Shown: positions 1-10,994 of the stretch, piece after piece | Position numbering within the stretch: position 1 is the stretch's first letter | How the letters are laid out: each line of letters opens with the position of its first letter | Source: Chrysopilus asiliformis | Taxonomy: Eukaryota > Arthropoda > Insecta > Diptera > Rhagionidae | Length of the DNA stretch: 64,000 nt | Direction of reading: 5' to 3' | Assembly (NCBI GenBank): GCA_964034945.1 | Contig: OZ035960.1 | Coordinates: 31,054,368 to 31,118,367 of the forward strand | The notes under the pieces: model-generated | The model's database searches: none | What the model was told of the DNA's origin: nothing | What the model saw: only the letters and a program-made list of their open reading frames with translations | Program-made: the position numbers and the translations under genes

Positions 1-1143
1 CACTGGAGCATATTGCTGTTAAGGCGAGGAACACATTCGAAGTTTTTCGACATTGTATAGCATGGGACTTGGTTAGGTACTTAACTTTAATTGACGTCGT
101 AAGCTTAGTTTTTTTTTCTTTTAATTTTGCAATTTGTCTTATTTCAATGCGAGATTTTTCCTTTTAGCTGTAAAAATCGGTAACGTAAACTTCTTGGAGG
201 TTTTTCTTTTCCAGGTGGTTTTTCGCTTGTAATTGTGAAAATTGTAGACGTGAGCAATAACAGCAATTGAAAATTACATGCTTCGAACCGGGAAAAAGCT
301 AAAATTCTTCACGATTTCTTCAGATAGTTTTTTTTCCTATACATATCTAGAAAATTAAAGGTGTTAACTATTACTGTTAGAGGTTTTGATTATACAAGTA
401 GTTCCCTGATTACTGATGGGTCAATAAAAGAATTTTGATTGAAAATTCAATTTTAAATCACGAATTTCTAGAATATGATGGAATAGTGTTATTAAATGTC
501 GTTCATCTTTAATGTTGCACAAATCACATCCGAGTTGAATTTCAAATGAAGAAGAATATTAAGTTTCGTGATGCTATCAAAAATTCCAATCAGATACTTA
601 ATTAGTAATATCGCAAATGACATCATCCGTTCGTATTTTTCAATGTTGCTTTGCATATGTTCAGTCGATTCTTACAAGTAATTAGAAATTGTGTTGATAC
701 CAGATCAGCTGCATCAGAATTATATTGCGATGATATTCGATGAGTTCTTGCCAATCATTCATTCAGAATTCTCAATAGTGGTATAATTAAAGTACCGATG
801 TTGTATTTAAATTAGTCAGATTAAACGCATATTTCAACAATGTTGTAACAGACAAACAGACAATGTAATAAAGGGAACTTAAAGAAACTTTTGGCTGCAT
901 AGGAATACTATTTAAACTAGAGAATTCTTTTAAAAATATTTGAACTAATTACCTGGCAAACTGGAAGTTCCGAAACGTGAGAGCAGAGTGGTTTAGAGGA
1001 TCCCCGATGGATTCATAGAAGAAGGTCTACAAATTTTCAAAAAAGGTTCTAAACATGAAGTTATATCCAGGGTTTTAATTTTTAGGAACCCAAAAAAGGA
1101 GGGGATGATGAAATGTGTATTTCCGCCATTTCCACAAATTTTA
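1..1143. other. AT-rich DNA, no gene seen
   Basis: No open frame with coding character, no RNA gene and no clear repeat structure was recognised. The sequence is AT-rich with short homopolymer runs. It could be intergenic or intronic. Confidence 0.5.
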
Positions 1144-1514
1144 TTAACCCTTCTGTTATGTTCAAAAAATACACACAAATAGAATGTTTGGGGTCATAAA
1201 ATATCCCACGCCGCTGGCTGCTGTTGGCTAGTAGCGCTGGCAAGTAGCAAAACAGTGATTTGACATTTTAATCTAGGAGATTTTTTAAATAATAAACGTT
1301 AGACACAAATTTAAATAAATAAACGTAAAATAACAATTTACAATAAACAAACTTTACCACTTATCAGACTTTTGACAGCTCAGAAACCATGGGGTCACGT
1401 GATCCCTAGTAGCGCTGACAAAGTAGAACGGTCTTTACTTCACTAGCGCTACTAAAATCATCACGCTACACCAACGCACTAGGGTTCGCACGGCGCCGCT
1501 GAAACGGCTGCTAA

Positions 1515-2427
1515 TGCGGCAGTTACACGACGCTGTTTTGCCAGCGCTACTAGCTATTTGGCTGTTATGCGGCAGTCACACGACGCTGTTTTGCCAGCGC
1601 TGCTAGCTGTTTGGCTGTTAGCAGCCGTTTCAGCAGCACCGTGTGAACCCTAGTAGGCTGCTACTAACAGCATCAGCGCGATGAATTTAGCAGCGCTATT
1701 GAAGTAGAGACCGTTCTACTTTGCCAGCGCTACTAGAGATCACGTGACCCTGTTGCATGGTTACTGAGCTGTCAAAAGTCTGATAAGTGGAAAAGTTTGT
1801 TTATTTTAAGTTGTTATTTTACGTTTATTTATTTAAATTTGTGTGTTACGTTTATTATTTAAAAAATCGCCCAAATTCAAATGTCAAACGACGGTTTTGC
1901 TGTTTGCCAGCGCTACTAAGTTATAAATCGTGTGAACCCTCTCAGTACGCTGCCTGCTGTTGCTATTTGCCAGCGCTACTAACCCAATATCTAGCAGCGT
2001 CGTATGACTGCCGCATTAGCAGCCGTTTCAGCAGCACCGTGTGAACCCTAGTAGGCTGCTACTAACAGCAGCAGTGCGATGATTTTAGCAGCGCTATTGA
2101 AGTAGAGACCGTTCTACTTTGCCAGCGCTACTAGGGATCACGTGACCCTGTCGCATGGTTTCTGAGCTGTCAAAAGTTTGATAAGTGGTAAAGTTTGTTT
2201 ATTGTAAATTGTTATTTTACGTTTATTTATTTAAATTTGTGTGTTACGTTTATTATTTAAAAAATCTCCCAGATTCAAATGTCAAACCACTGTTTTGCTA
2301 CTTGCCAGCGCTGCTGAAGTATAAATCGTGTGAACCCTCTCAGTACGCTGCCTGCTGTTGCTATTTGCCAGTGCTACTAACCCAATATCTAGCAACGCTG
2401 GCAAAACAGCGTCGTGTGACTGCCGCA
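1515..2427 (+). mobile_element. Harbinger-like MITE, middle copy C (split by copy B)
   Basis: It starts TGCGGCAGTTACACGACGCT and ends ...GTGTGACTGCCGCA. Direct TAA flanks it at 1512-1514 and 2428-2430. Removing copy B and one TTA leaves 462 bp, the same length as the family member at 38740. Copy C lies in copy A and is interrupted by copy B, in both cases at the same internal site. It contains family-typical motifs: several CCAGCGCTACTAG units and an AT-rich core. No protein is encoded. Confidence 0.88.
1568..2015 (+). mobile_element. Harbinger-like MITE, innermost copy B
   Basis: This is a 448-bp element beginning TGCGGCAGTCACACGACGCT and ending ...GTATGACTGCCGCA. It is flanked by direct TTA at 1565-1567 and 2016-2018. 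The flanks join to GGCTG-TTA-GCAGCC, exactly the sequence found uninterrupted in the copy at 38740. B still has its own intact GGCTGTTAGCAGCC (TTA 1618-1620). Its right terminal repeat has a short internal deletion. Being innermost, it is the youngest of the three. Confidence 0.9.
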
Positions 2428-2657
2428 TAACAGCCAAAAGCCACTAGCGCTGGTAAAACAGCGTCGTGTGACCGCCGCATAATGCATACAGAATAACCGT
2501 AAATTACAATTTATACATAATCTTCGCAATAAGAGTTCCACTGTGTGCTCCACTACTCAAAAGAAATTTGAACTCATAGAATTTTTAATAGCGAACATTT
2601 TGGTTTAAATATCTTTTGGTCATGAAATGACCCGAACATAATAAATAGAAGGATTAA

Positions 2658-3085
2658 TCTACATATATGAAAGCCAAATACCACTCGCTCATTGAAGTAT
2701 CTACCGAACCACCAAACCGATTGACATGAGATTTTGCACACAAATTCCATCACTAAGGGAATAAACGAGGTTTGGGTACGGGGTTGATGTTACAGAATAT
2801 TGATTTTTGCCATAAAACCTTCCTGTCAAGAAGCTGAGAAAGATCGCTTGAGGGTTTTCGGGGTCGCTGATCCCGAATTTTGTGTTGGAGTTTCATATTC
2901 CAAAACAAAAGGTCCTGTAAGTAAAAATCCTTTTGTAATTTTTCCTAAAAAAAAAATTGGCAGTAGAAGGTTTTCAAGGTCGCTGATCACGATTCCGGTC
3001 TTAGAATTTCAAAATTCGGAACAGGAGGTCCTGAAGGGAAACACAAAAAATGCAACAATTTCCAGGGACCAACTGTAAAATACTC
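2658..3085 (+). repeat. Dispersed repeat with two ~117-bp decayed units
   Basis: GGTCGCTGATC recurs at 2862 and about 2979, each followed by related sequence and an AGGTCCTG motif, so the repeat period is about 117 bp. The same GGTCGCTGA unit appears on the opposite strand in the 122-bp array at 47.4-47.8 kb. The leading part (ACCGATTGACATGAGATTTT) resembles repeat leaders common in insect genomes. An open frame over this region shows no recognised domain. Confidence 0.5.
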
Positions 3086-3281
3086 TATATGAGAACGTAC
3101 AAAATGTTTATTTTAAAAAAAATCCATTGGCATGGGAGATGAGATAAGAAGTGGTCCGATGGGATATTGACGTATGGAACGGTTATGTAAAATCATATTC
3201 TAAACCGATTTTACCTCTAAAAGTTTTTCAATACGACTCACCGTTTTCGAGAAAATTTCAAAAAAATGTTTCGTTTGTATT

Positions 3282-3430
3282 TGGGAGGGAGGGAGGGACG
3301 AAGTGAGGAAGGGAGGAAGGGAGGAAGGAAGGAAGGGAGGAAGGGATGAAGGGAGGAAGGGAGGAAGGGAGGAAGGGAGGAAGGGAGGAAGGGAGGAAGG
3401 GAGGAAGGGAGGAAGGGAGGAAGGGAGGAA
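3282..3430. repeat. GGAA/GGGA microsatellite
   Basis: A purine tract built of repeating GGGAGGAA units with a few GGGATGAA and GGAAGGAA variants. Because the unit is 8 bp and lacks stops, several frames are open through it on both strands; none is a gene. Confidence 0.95.
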
Positions 3431-3479
3431 GTTCATTTCTGTGTCCAACATACAAACGATGTTTTTTTTCACTTATCCA

Positions 3480-6400
3480 TTTTTTTTTTCGGAAACCGCT
3501 TTAATTATTTTCACTTATCACAAAATCTCTTAAAACACTAAGCTTTACATATTCTAATCACTTGAGGCCCGTTCTTCAACACTTTTTGTATTAATGAACA
3601 ATTAATTAAAACTGTCAAATATGAACGAATTGTTAAGCTCACTAGATATATTTGTGCTTCTTTCAAATATTTACCCAAATTTCTTATTTTACACCAAGTG
3701 GTTAATTCCATAATACAATAAATTGTGGTAAAGTTGCAAAAAATGCTGTCGTGTATTTTGTTGTTGTTTACAAAACTTTAACAAATAATTCTATTTTATG
3801 CAAATAACAGCTATTTTAATATGAAATGTTAATACCCCTAATATTTTTACTTTAGAAAAATCGAAATTTTTTTGCTGATTATTCTTAAAGTACAATATTT
3901 CGCCTTTTATCTCGTAATTGCCGAGGTTATGCGACTTTAAAGTTATGTTTCCAGCCAGATTTGGAGGATTTACGAAATAACTTGAAATTTTAACCCTTTC
4001 GCACCTATTGGGACATATGTGTTCCACTGATTGTTCACAAATACCTAATATGTAAAATATGTAAATTAGTTTAAAATTCATGTTTGTTAGATTAATCCAT
4101 TACAATGGTTTGAAACTGATTAATCGACTCCCGTACCGCGAATTTTTCAAAACCACGTTTTAAAAATGGGTGACCACGATTACTCAATATAAAATTTCTT
4201 CCAAATTTTGCAGAAATATTATGCAATTTTATGCCTCTATTCCTGGATGAAGGAATTTTTTTTTTCACAAAAAATATACTTTTTTTACAGTTACAAAACA
4301 GGCATTGTAGTTTCCGGAACATCGGAACAACGTGCCTGAGTTCGGAGATATCCCGGCTTATCTGGGACGTATACTCAACCTTCTATAGGGAAAACGACGC
4401 AGGGAGATGAGATTATTTTTTTTCACGATCCAAAGTTTTCAACTTTGCCGCCATACAAAAAAAAAATTTATTGTTTGGACAAAAAAAAAAACGTTTTTTT
4501 TAAAGAATAGCCCTGTTTCAAAGCAAAATCAAAATGGTAATAATTGTGATAAAAAGGTTATTTTCTTTTAAAGAGATACAAATGTGATTTGAATTAATAC
4601 CATTAATTAAAAATTCTGAACTGTGAAATTTTTATCATTCTGAGGCTTGAAAACGCTCTGTTTTTACTAACCGAACAAAAAATTACACACAAAAAGAAAA
4701 AAAAAAAAACAAGCCAAGAAAATGGAAATTAGCACACAATAACCTAATTAATTTTCATTGCCTAAATCCAGGCACCAGCATAACTTCGAAACAAAAAAAA
4801 ACTTTTGAACAAATTGTTTGTTTTATTCATAGTAGATTCTCATCCCCTTCACATTGTGAACATTCGACTTAAATTATTATGATATAAATATGTAATGTTA
4901 TACGAACGATGATTTTAGCGTGTATATACTATCATCTAAAATTCTTTTAAATATTGCAATTTATATTCGAAAAGTTATCAACTAAACTTCACCTTTGAAA
5001 TATTAACGCGCCTCAAGCTTCAAACTAAATATTTTGACAAGAATTATAATTAAGGATTTATGGTGTAGCTTATGGAAGTAGCTTCTCATACTTATTGAAT
5101 AACATAAAAATTTCATATGTCTTCAATAATATAAAAAGAGTTATGTTGTCTTATCGATGTTTTTCCACGGATTTATGCTGTGGGTGGAATTTTTCACTTA
5201 TGTAGGTCTTTTATATTTGTGTTGTGTTTCTTTAATAAAATTTGGCATGAAAATAAAAAACAATTTTTTTTGCCTATATGTTTTTCACATAAAGATATAT
5301 TATGTATGTAGGACGTGTTTGAATATGTGAGTACGTGGAAAAGGGTTCAAATGCAAATTCCTTTTGGTCTTGAACTTGTTTAAAAAGACTAACAAGAGTT
5401 CTTATTTACACGCTAATTAAAATTCAAATGAGCGCAACACATGTGCCTTTTGGAGTTCCTCAAGGAAGATGACAGGTGTTCATCATTCCGAATCTTCTTA
5501 AATCTTATCTAACAACATACGTTTAACATGGCATATGAACGTTTGTGTCATAGCAATATAAGGTAGTTTCTTCTCTTTTCTTCCACCGAAAGAGCTTATT
5601 ATTTGCAAATAAACTATGATGAGGTTGAAAATCAAACTAATCTTGCAACTCTCAATTTACCGATAAACTGGCAACACTTCTTCAAATCAAGCATAAATGT
5701 GATAAAAAAAGAAAACATCTAGATGTTTTAAATCTAACTGATTTGCCCGCCTTACCTGACCGGTTACCTGTTTCTCATTTGATTGTATACCATGCTACCT
5801 GAATGCAGCCAAACAATATAAAGCTACAGGTACAAATATAACAGAGTAACGCTAGATACAAATTTTTGTATCAGTATGGATACTAATATTTATACTGTAT
5901 AGCATATCTTTTGTGTTTTACGGCAAATCCACAGTTCAGTGGATGAATTTACCTGAACACACATCCTCATATTTATTTGGATAGTAGGTATTCCATGTAC
6001 ACTGTACACATGTGTCGCTAGATATCTTGATGGTTTCTCAACAAGTTTCTGGTCACTATATTGTGGTTTTAACGTGCAATTTGCCTGAGGATGTGTTAAG
6101 ACTCGTAGAACTGGTTTTCATCGAATGCTTTTGTTGTTGGTACTAGTTCTACTGCATTTATTAACGTATATTTTTTTTATACTTGTAGATAATCTATGGA
6201 TACTTAAGTACAGATACTTATTATCACAATCCATTTTCATAGCTAGATGCAAAACCTCTTCTAATTTCATTAGTATAGAATGTATGAAAAAAATCTAGCA
6301 GCACTAGTGGAACCTTTCATGAAGTTATAATATATGAAAATTATTTTTTGATGTTCTTGCACAAAGTACAACTAAAACGATGGCTTGTGTTCATTTACTA

Positions 6401-6900
6401 TATGTTATTTTTAAGATAGGTAGACAAATACTATTAAAATGAGGTGAAAAAAATAAATTTAAATTACTGAAAAATTCTACTATAATTTGGAACATAATTA
6501 AAATGTAATCAAGGTTTTGTGGGTTAGATTTATTGAGGGACGTGGGTTAATTACGGTTGAAATTAACTAGCACAAGTATGACTTTCAAGCGTTGAAGCAG
6601 GCAATAAGAACTTCCATTCAATTCTTTTAGTCGTAGAATTTCTGGGATTTAAGTAGGCTAACTACAACTTAAATTTTCATAATACTCTGTGCAAATGGCC
6701 CTTTTATTCAATTGACACTAGGCTAATTGCTAGTTGACAGTAGATTGACTATATAGTAGTAGAGTGTGGCCACCGTGAAACCCATGTTCATTGAAATTTT
6801 CAAATTGTCCGTTGAAAGTATCAAATTTCGTGGTCATTATCACAGATTTGAACGAAAAATGTTTAATCGATCAATTTAAGTACTGTTATTATGGATAAAG
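3480..6900. other. AT-rich non-coding stretch
   Basis: No supported gene. It contains homopolymer A and T runs near 4260, 4460-4500 and 4700. At 4083-4380 there is sequence with the style of the dispersed repeats elsewhere. At about 6590-6705 lies a decayed relative of the small MITE at 15022 (shared TTTAAGTAGGCTAA). Nothing else was recognised. Confidence 0.5.
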
Positions 6901-6906
6901 GGCTTA

Positions 6907-7254
6907 AGGCTCAACTATGATAGACATAGGAGCGCATATGTAGCTGCATATGTCATTTCCAGAATAAGAAAGTCAATGTTATTACCCACAATAGGCATGT
7001 GTCAAAGTGTTGCCACTTTCAAACCTTCGTTAAAGTTTCGTTAAGCATGAATAATTCGATACAAATGGAACTGGCATATGTAAATAGTGAACATAACCTA
7101 AAATTTTAGTGTGATTTTAATAATATTGTGGCCATATTAATTTCCACTTGAGGTAAAATGCAGATTAGCTTTTATGTTGACAGCTATGTATGTCTACATT
7201 CGTTGCGAATTTGACATTTACATATGCGCTCTTATGTCTATCATAGTTGGGCCT
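6907..7254. mobile_element. Harbinger-like MITE flanked by TTA
   Basis: Inverted ends AGGCTCAACTATGATAGACA (left) and AGGCCCAACTATGATAGACA (right, complement) extend for about 37 bp with two mismatches. Direct TTA flanks it at 6904-6906 and 7255-7257. The 348-bp interior is AT-rich and non-coding. The terminal sequence differs from the TGCGGC family, so this is a separate MITE family. Confidence 0.85.
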
Positions 7255-7267
7255 TTATATAGTCACT

Positions 7268-7385
7268 AGAGTTCGACCGAAAGTAAGGTTTTGGCCGAAG
7301 CCGAACTTCAGCCTTTTTCTTAACCTTCGACCGAAGCTGAAGCCGAATCTGAAGCTGAAGCCGAAGCTATACCGAAGGTCTGCAT
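7268..7385. repeat. Short degenerate CCGAAG/CTGAAG repeat
   Basis: A run of hexamer-like CCGAAG, CTGAAG and CCGAAT units lies immediately beside the MITE. It is open in more than one frame on both strands because its 6-bp period preserves frame. No gene is inferred. Confidence 0.6.
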
Positions 7386-7526
7386 GGGAAAAGCAAAATA
7401 ATTTTTCTGCGTTAAAAATAATAGAACATTTGAAAATGTACAGAACCAAAACACAAACAATTCTTATCAATAATAACACAAAATTTTGTTAATATTGTGG
7501 AAAAGTTTTTTTTTTCAATGTCTTAA

Positions 7527-7752
7527 CACTCTAACTGCCACGTCAGTCAAAAAGACCTGACACCTAATTGTATACAACGACCACAATGAAAATTATTAAA
7601 GTGTTCGCTGCAACCACAACAATTTTTTATAGTTGCACACATTTTATGATAATAAAATAGCATTTAGGTATAATTTTGTTTCAATTTTTTTTCTCTTAGT
7701 GCCTTATTGACTGACAATTAAATATTCGAAAAAGGCTTAAAACTGTCGTGTG
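7527..7752. mobile_element. piggyBac-like MITE, CACTCTAACTGCC family, copy 1
   Basis: It is bounded by TTAA at 7523-7526 and 7753-7756. The left end is CACTCTAACTGCCACGTCAG; the right end (complement) is CACACGACAGTTTTAAGCC, which carries a small deletion. Length is 226 bp. An inverted copy with better preservation of that second end lies at 37561. TTAA duplication and a CAC/CCC start are established features of piggyBac-type elements. No coding capacity. Confidence 0.82.
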
Positions 7753-7859
7753 TTAAAAATAGCCATAATCAGTTAACTGAAGACGAAAAACTTGTCTCTA
7801 ATGGTTTCCCCACAACGCGCTTTTAGAAATCTTTGAAAATACATAGTTGTTTTGGAAAA

Positions 7860-8400
7860 ATTTAGAAATTATTTTAATATACATAACTTGCAACAACATC
7901 TAACAAAAATATTAGTTGTGATCAACACAAAACTTTACTCTGCAATATTTAGTTTCGGAAAAAATATGTGGAAAATAATATTTTTTTCAAATATCTCAAG
8001 AATCATTAAAGATATTACATAAAAACCGTTAGAAGGGAAATGCAAGGAAATTTATTTTCTTTGAATTTAACACTTGCATTTTTCTCAAAAAAATGATTTT
8101 TTTGAAATATGTTGAGAACCGTTAGATACACGTAAAAGCCATTAAAAAGAAAGAATACTTTATTACCTTTAAATTTTGCCATATATTTTTTTCCCCAAAA
8201 GCGCATAAGTTATGAGAAAGTTGCGAAAAAAAACTTTATTTTTCTGTATGTATTGAAGGTTATTCCCGTTATAGCTACCGTCACTTTTCCAAAAGTTGAT
8301 AGAAACCTACGATTTACATAAAACTCATTTACAAAAAATTTCAAGTTGCTAGCTCAACGCGTTCTATAAGTATTACTCTTCCTTGAGAACGGTAGAGTCC
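7860..8400 (+). repeat. Dispersed repeat family Q, copy a
   Basis: It shares the ordered blocks GTTGTGATCAACACAAAACT, AATATTTAGTTTCGG, repeated AAAAAGCGCATA-type segments, CCCGTTATAGCTAC and CTAGCTCAACGCGTTCT with copies near 9.8, 22, 28 and 62.4 kb. It stops where the other copies continue into GACAGACA arrays. No open frame of note. The family could be a non-autonomous transposon; its superfamily is not evident. Confidence 0.7.
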
Positions 8401-8479
8401 TTAATTCAAAGAAATATTTGACGATGATCACTTGAGGAGCATTTTTTGATGCATTTCAATTTTTTTTTTCAATTAGCAT

Positions 8480-9755
8480 CACATTTAATTTTTTTTTTTG
8501 ACATTTAAAAAGCTTCATCCTTCTAAATAAAATGCTGGATCCGCTTCTCTCACCATCATACGAGTTTTGGTAATTTTTTGTATGATATTCTGGCTACTTT
8601 CTTTAGAAAATATGAGCCAAAACTTCATCCCAGTGGTATTGTTTTTGGAGTGAGAAATCGGGTGATTTTTTTGGCTAAGATTTTCACTTAGTTTTTCCTT
8701 TTTACCAAATTTTAATAACATTTTATAAATTTCCTTGTGGAGGATTTAATATAATACTCCGAATACGCTTCCATTAAATATAATTTTATACGCAAAAGCC
8801 AGTTAGTAAAATAAAATCTACCATAAAAAAGTGGTATCTTTTGAAATTCAATGCTTTTGTGGTGGCGAGTTAAATGTAAAATTGCAAGTTTTCCATCATT
8901 TTAGAACGACTTTTAAATATATCTTTCTTAGATATAACAACGCAATGGTTTTATTGTTGTTTATTTATTATGATTCACAATATAGAAATTCTTATGCAAT
9001 TTACTAAGAATTACTGTCTGTAAGAAGCTTAGTGTTGAAATCTGTTGGAAATTAAAACCACATGAAAGCTCCATGGTAACCAAAATTAAATAATTCTCTT
9101 TGTGTCAATTTTATTGTTTAAGAACGTAATTCTCAGACCTAAAATTGTATTGAGATGCAAGCAAGGAAATTTCATATGCGCTGAATGTTACCTTGAGAAC
9201 AAAACCATCCGTAGTTAATTGCATTTACTTTAGGTACTTGAGTTTGCTGTTGAATCTCAAACTTGATATAAAATACTTTTCGGTTTTTACGTTAGTAATG
9301 CCAGAATAATACACAAAACTCAGTTTAATGCACAAAAATGTTTTGCGAAAAAATCACTGGTTTTTTAATGTTTCAAAATTGAACAAATGAAAGCACGTCT
9401 ATTTCATACGCAGGGCAAGTTTTGCCATGCTGCTTGCAGATCAATCAAAAACAGTGGGTTTTGATGAGAAAATAAGAAACTCGTTGCACTGCTGTTTTTA
9501 AAATTAATAGTTTTTGAAATGTCGTAAAATAGCTTTTATTTATTTGCCCTGCATTTCATATGTTGCTAGTTATTTTTTAAATGGGATTTTCCTTTTAAAT
9601 ATTGAGGATCGTGATAGTAAGTAAGCTTTATACTTTTTTTTTTAATTTTTCAGTGATTGGTATAACAGGGCCTTGATAATATTTATATTGGGCTGTAAAA
9701 TCAAATTATTCTGTGACATGCTGGAATATGAAATGCCCGGCAATTCACCCTAATA
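8480..9755. other. AT-rich non-coding stretch
   Basis: No gene, RNA gene or terminal-repeat structure was recognised. There are poly-T runs near 8460-8500 and 9630. Confidence 0.5.
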
Positions 9756-10105
9756 CGTTTTACTTTTCACCGCTATAGAGGGAAAGTATTGTATTTATGA
9801 TGGAGAGCGACTCGAGAACGAGGGCAGATAGATAATTTCTGATCAGTACGAAATCCGTTTCTTATTCCCAAAACATCATTGCATGTGTCTGTCAGTCTCT
9901 CCGTTGTACGTATCTTTAATAACACAAGAACGCGTAGACCTAGCGACTTGAAATTTTTTGTAAATGAGTTTTACGAAAATTGTGGTTTTCTATCAACGTT
10001 TGTGCAAGTAACGTTAGCTATAACGAGTACCTCCCACACAATTTTTTTTTTGAAAAAATACTGTTTTTGGAAAATATTTCGAATCTAGATTTTTTTTACA
10101 AAATG
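9756..10105 (-). repeat. Dispersed repeat family Q, copy b
   Basis: Reverse-orientation partial copy. It contains TCTGATCAGTACGAAATCCG, a vestigial GTCTGTCAGTCTCTCCG where copy c has a 300-bp array, then AACGCGTAGACCTAGCGACTTG and the TAACGAGTACCTCCCACACA block. It shows the family before array expansion. Confidence 0.7.
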
Positions 10106-10221
10106 GATCAAAGAATTTGCATTGAATTTTGCTAAAAGAATGAAATTTCAAAGTTTTAGAAATGTTAAATATTGCTTTTGACGAGTTGTCTGTGAATAAA
10201 ACAAGCATTTACAAGTAGTAC

Positions 10222-10616
10222 TTCCTAAAGCGACAAGACCGAAAAAAGCTCGTCAAGTGCGGTCGAATAGGAAGGTCATGCTCATGGTGTTTTTTGATTT
10301 TAACGAATGAGTTCTTGCCACAAGGTCCAACGATGAATAAGGAGTACTACTTACAAGTGCAACGACGTTTGCATGAAGCAATCCGAAAAACGCCCGAATT
10401 TGTTGCGAAACAACTCATGTCTTTGTCACCACGATAATGCACTTGCTCACACTTCATTGCTTGTTCGTTGATTCTTGGCCAAAAACAACAGCGTAATAAT
10501 ACTTCAGCCTCCGTATTCACCAGGCATGGCTCCGTGTGACTTTTTTCTGTTCCCAAAAATAAAGAGAACCTTAAAGGGTCGCCGTTTCGCAAGTATAGAT
10601 GAGCTATTGAGATGCT
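10222..10616 (+). pseudogene. Mariner-family transposase remnant
   Basis: Translated in shifting frames it reads as the catalytic and C-terminal part of a mariner transposase. Recognisable blocks in order are the VFFDF motif with the first catalytic Asp (about 10290), a LPQGPTMNKEYYL segment, HHDNALAHTSLLVR with the second Asp (about 10430), and PPYSP.MAP.DFFLFPK followed by KGRRFAS. The third catalytic Asp, expected after YSP, is Gly. At least two frameshifts and stop codons interrupt it, and the N-terminal half is absent. Mariner transposases cut and paste at TA. This copy cannot be active. Confidence 0.88.
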
Positions 10617-10689
10617 AGATGCTAAATACTGGAGTGGTATTCCGTAACTTGATTCAAGCGTTTGTTTCGAGTTAGAAGAAAAAGTAGTA

Positions 10690-10862
10690 CAGTAGAATCC
10701 CGATAATTCGTATTTCAAGGGACCAGCAAATTCATACGAATTAGCGGGATATACGAATTATCGGGGTACGAATTATCGAGATTTCTTTTAAGGGACCAGC
10801 AAAGTCATACGAATTAGCGGGATATACGAATTATCGGGGTACGAATTATCGGGATTCTACTG
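10690..10862. mobile_element. pogo-like MITE with TA flanks
   Basis: The ends CAGTAGAATCCCGATAATTC and the complement are exact inverted repeats. TA flanks both sides (10688-10689 and 10863-10864). The 173-bp element contains two tandem ~73-bp halves, each with AAGGGACCAGCAAA and ACGAATTAGCGGGATATACG. CAGTA ends with a TA duplication suit the pogo branch of Tc1/mariner. It sits inside an inverted duplication (10630-10686 versus 10936-10985). Confidence 0.85.
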
Positions 10863-10994
10863 TATTTGCTATCTTGGTTTCTCGCTGTCATTTATTTCGG
10901 TCAAAACAGAGACAGCGAATACTTCTTGTTCTTCTAACTCGAAACAAACACTTGAAACAAGTTACGGAATATCACTCCTGCTAAGAGAATTTTA

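Larger units (their letters stand above)
1205..2479 (-). mobile_element. Harbinger-like MITE, outer copy A (split by copy C)
   Basis: Copy A is in reverse orientation and consists of 1205-1514 plus 2431-2479. Joined across the insertion it matches the uninterrupted family member at 38740-39201. Its right end ...GTGTGACCGCCGCA is followed by TAA. About 30 bp of its left terminal repeat is missing or replaced. Copy C sits exactly at its internal TAA (1512-1514, duplicated at 2428-2430). It has no coding capacity. The 3-bp TTA/TAA duplication is characteristic of PIF/Harbinger elements; the family link is inferred from that. Confidence 0.8.
1148..2653. mobile_element. Probable piggyBac-like element forming the outer layer of a nest
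   Basis: TTAA at 1144-1147 is followed by CCCTTCTGTTATGTTC. At the other side the reverse complement of the sequence before TTAA 2654-2657 reads TCCTTCTATTTATTATGTTC. The two ends match with a small indel and both abut TTAA, the target duplicated by piggyBac-type elements. Between them lies the three-copy Harbinger-like nest, so the original element would be about 230 bp and non-coding. The ends are diverged, so this layer is less certain than the inner ones. Confidence 0.4.

Noticed and set aside
3200..3533. Pro-Ser-rich and Arg-Gly-rich frames
   Set aside because: GGAA/GGGA microsatellite with an 8-bp unit; no stops in several frames.
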